A DNA stretch of 64,000 nucleotides from Desulfobacteraceae bacterium (GTDB lineage: Bacteria; Desulfobacterota; Desulfobacteria; Desulfobacterales; RPRI01): NCBI GenBank assembly GCA_011391695.1, contig JAABQB010000007.1, forward strand, positions 1 to 64,000, written 5' to 3'. The number at the start of each line of letters is the position of its first letter. Positions within the stretch are counted from its first letter, which is position 1. Under the pieces are notes generated by a model. The model saw only the letters and a program-made list of their open reading frames with translations. It searched no databases and was not told the origin of the DNA. Position numbers and translations under genes: made by a program. This document shows positions 62,337 to 64,000 of this stretch, one piece after another.

Positions 62337-62897
62337 ATGCGGTTTCCCATGACCCCGATCGAAGAAAATCAAATTGTTGAGAACGTTCTTAAGGGCGAGT
62401 GCGGGGCGTTCGCGGCCCTTGTTGACGCCTACAAGGGGATGATTTTCAACCTCGCCTTCCGCATGACGGGCAGCCGTCAGGATGCCGACGATCTGTCGCA
62501 GGAAATATTCATCAGTGCCTATAGAAACCTCCGCCAATTCGATCCGCGGAAGCGGTTTTTCACCTGGATTTATACAATCGGCCTGAATATCTTAAGAAAT
62601 CACCTGAAAAAACAGGGACGTGAGATGACCCGGGAAAACGCGGCGAGGAGCTCATCCAAAGAGGGGATCGATCAGGGCGCCCAGGCGGAGCGGGATGTCA
62701 TGCAGGCGCAGGAAATCCGCCGTCTGGAAATCTGTCTGCAGAAACTGCCGACCGACCTGCGCGAAGCCGTTGTCCTGAGATTTTATCAGGACCTTTCCTT
62801 CGAGGAGATCGCTGCGATATCTGACGCCTCCCTGAGCGCCGTCAAGATGCGGGTGTACCGAGGTTTCGAGCAGTTAAAACAATTAATGAATAAGTAA
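62337..62897 (+). CDS. ECF-type RNA polymerase sigma factor
   Basis: The protein has sigma region 2 (AFAALVDAYKGMIFNLAFRMTG, DADDLSQEIFISAYRNL, FFTWIYTIGLNILRNHLKK) and region 4 (LPTDLREAVVLRFYQDLSFEEIAAI). This is an ECF sigma of RpoE/SigW type. The track starts 56 codons earlier, in a stretch unlike the family; the ATGs at 62337 or 62349 give a normal length near 185 residues. No anti-sigma gene follows. A hairpin (GGCTT/AAGCC) just downstream may terminate it. Confidence 0.88.
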   Translation: MRFPMTPIEENQIVENVLKGECGAFAALVDAYKGMIFNLAFRMTGSRQDADDLSQEIFISAYRNLRQFDPRKRFFTWIYTIGLNILRNHLKKQGREMTRENAARSSSKEGIDQGAQAERDVMQAQEIRRLEICLQKLPTDLREAVVLRFYQDLSFEEIAAISDASLSAVKMRVYRGFEQLKQLMNK

Positions 62898-63047
62898 GGC
62901 TTTTTATGAAGCCGATATAATATTGGTTGCGTTTTCCAAGGACAAAGTATAAACAAACTTACACTTCGGGTCATTGCGAAATGCATTATACCGCAGTAAT
63001 CTTTTTCGGGTTTTAAACAAAACTCTTTGAATCGGAGGGTAGATAAC

Positions 63048-64000
63048 ATGGCAGATGTAATGAAACGTTTCGAAACTATAATAAGCAGCGCCCTCAAGGA
63101 AGCGATGTCTGATGTCTATATCACAGGCGGGCATCCGATGGTGTCACGAAAGAACGGCATCATTCAATTCCATACGGCATCGAGTTGGGCACACAAGGAT
63201 GTCGATGCCCTTGTGAGAGCGCTTCTCAATCGAAGACAGCTTGCAGACCTCAGGGAGAGAAAGTCTGTTGATTATGCCATATCCATAGGCGGCGCCCGGC
63301 TCAGAACCAATGTTTTTACAACAGAGCGTGGAATGAGCCTTGCGATTCGTATTCTTCCTGGCCAGATACCTACGATCGAGGCGCTCAATCTACACCCTTC
63401 TCTCCATGAAATATCCAAGATGTCATCCGGCCTTGTTCTGTTCTGCGGAGCCACAGGATCAGGCAAAACAACAACTATTGCATCCGTCATCAACGATATC
63501 AACAACAGTCGGAAGGCGCACATAGTCATGCTCGAAAATCCAATCGAGTACAGGTTTTTTTCCCGTCAATCCTTCATACAGCAGCGTGAACTCGGCTCGC
63601 AGATGTCTTCCTTTGAGCAGGGGCTCCTCGATGTGCTGAGAGAAAATCCCGACGTTATCGTCGTGGGTGAGCTCAGGGAACCGAAGACGATGCAGCTCAC
63701 TCTCAATGCCGCGGAGTCGGGCCATCTGGTTATCGCAACGATGCACGCGTCCAGTCCGGAAGAGGCCATATACCGCCTATGCTCTGCCGCCCCCCTGGAA
63801 GCCCAAAACGAGATCCGCTTTCAGCTTGCTGAAACCCTGAACTGGATCATCGTTCAACAACTGGTCTATATAGAAAGAGCCGGATACCGCGTTCCCCTTC
63901 TGACCATTCTCAAGGCAACCCTTGCCGTGAAGAATATCATACGCGAGAACAAGCTGAATCAGATGAACAGCGTCATGCAGATCGGAAAAAACGAAGGCAT
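63048..64000 (+). CDS. PilT-like type IV pilus twitching ATPase, partial
   Basis: The gene starts at the ATG at 63048 behind GGAGGG and runs past the window end, so the ORF track omits it; about 317 residues are visible. The Walker A LFCGATGSGKTTTIASVIND, Walker B DVIVVGELREPKTM and His box IATMHASSPEEAIYR are those of PilT/PilU secretion ATPases. It would power pilus retraction. PilZ genes nearby could provide cyclic di-GMP control. Confidence 0.88.
   Translation, partial: MADVMKRFETIISSALKEAMSDVYITGGHPMVSRKNGIIQFHTASSWAHKDVDALVRALLNRRQLADLRERKSVDYAISIGGARLRTNVFTTERGMSLAIRILPGQIPTIEALNLHPSLHEISKMSSGLVLFCGATGSGKTTTIASVINDINNSRKAHIVMLENPIEYRFFSRQSFIQQRELGSQMSSFEQGLLDVLRENPDVIVVGELREPKTMQLTLNAAESGHLVIATMHASSPEEAIYRLCSAAPLEAQNEIRFQLAETLNWIIVQQLVYIERAGYRVPLLTILKATLAVKNIIRENKLNQMNSVMQIGKNEG

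Overview
The window looks like a chromosomal segment of a strictly anaerobic, aromatics-degrading Desulfobacterota (deltaproteobacterial) organism, probably a sulfate reducer or syntroph. The evidence is a complete class II (tungsten/selenium) benzoyl-CoA reductase cluster bamBCDEFGHI, an electron-transfer flavoprotein with its membrane quinone oxidoreductase, TRAP transport, molybdenum hydroxylases, several selenoproteins read through in-frame UGA, and palindromic intergenic repeats. No phage or conjugative module is visible.

Layout. 1-16.2 kb (+): a catabolic island with a hydantoinase-B/oxoprolinase-like ring-opening subunit, an aryl-CoA ligase, a three-subunit molybdenum hydroxylase, a DctPQM TRAP importer, a second three-subunit molybdoenzyme with the 4-hydroxybenzoyl-CoA-reductase type [4Fe-4S] loop, a saccharopine-dehydrogenase-like protein and a class III aminotransferase. 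16.2-19.4 kb: two uncharacterised proteins, an AAA ATPase and a TrpB2-type tryptophan synthase beta chain. 19.7-24.3 kb: maturation genes typical of selenium-dependent molybdenum hydroxylases (mocA, yqeC, xdhC, yqeB and a MoeA-like gene). The minus-strand operon begins with a tiny ORF containing an in-frame UGA. 24.6-28.8 kb: a selenocysteine peroxiredoxin-like protein, an M24 peptidase, an amidohydrolase and a nitroreductase. 29.1-44.3 kb (+): bamBCDEFGHI, etfBA and the membrane oxidoreductase. BamE (HdrA-like) and BamF (MvhD-like) are both split by a UGA in the ORF track and are really single selenoproteins. 45.3-48.4 kb (+): a BcrC/BcrB-like pair with its ATP-dependent activator. 48.5-64 kb: mostly housekeeping (MFS transporter, nagZ, a lipoprotein, tsaD, purM, an aminotransferase, acpP, fabG, an acyl-CoA dehydrogenase, rpmF, gltX, tRNA-Gln), then two PilZ paralogues, an ECF sigma factor and a PilT-like ATPase running off the end.

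How it fits together. The first 16 kb can be read as uptake of an (N-hetero)aromatic acid, molybdenum-dependent hydroxylation, lactam opening, CoA activation and reductive dehydroxylation or a related step. This would feed benzoyl-CoA-type intermediates to the Bam complex, with Etf and its quinone oxidoreductase taking electrons from the following acyl-CoA dehydrogenations. The substrate is not fixed by sequence. Selenium is the unifying theme: three clear selenoproteins, one candidate small selenoprotein, and the YqeB/YqeC maturation set. The candidate overlaps the MoeA-like gene (TGATG), so UGA readthrough could couple selenium supply to cofactor maturation. This is the most unusual signal here.

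Intergenic DNA carries at least three families of terminal-inverted-repeat elements. Several begin exactly at a stop codon, and one element is nested inside another.
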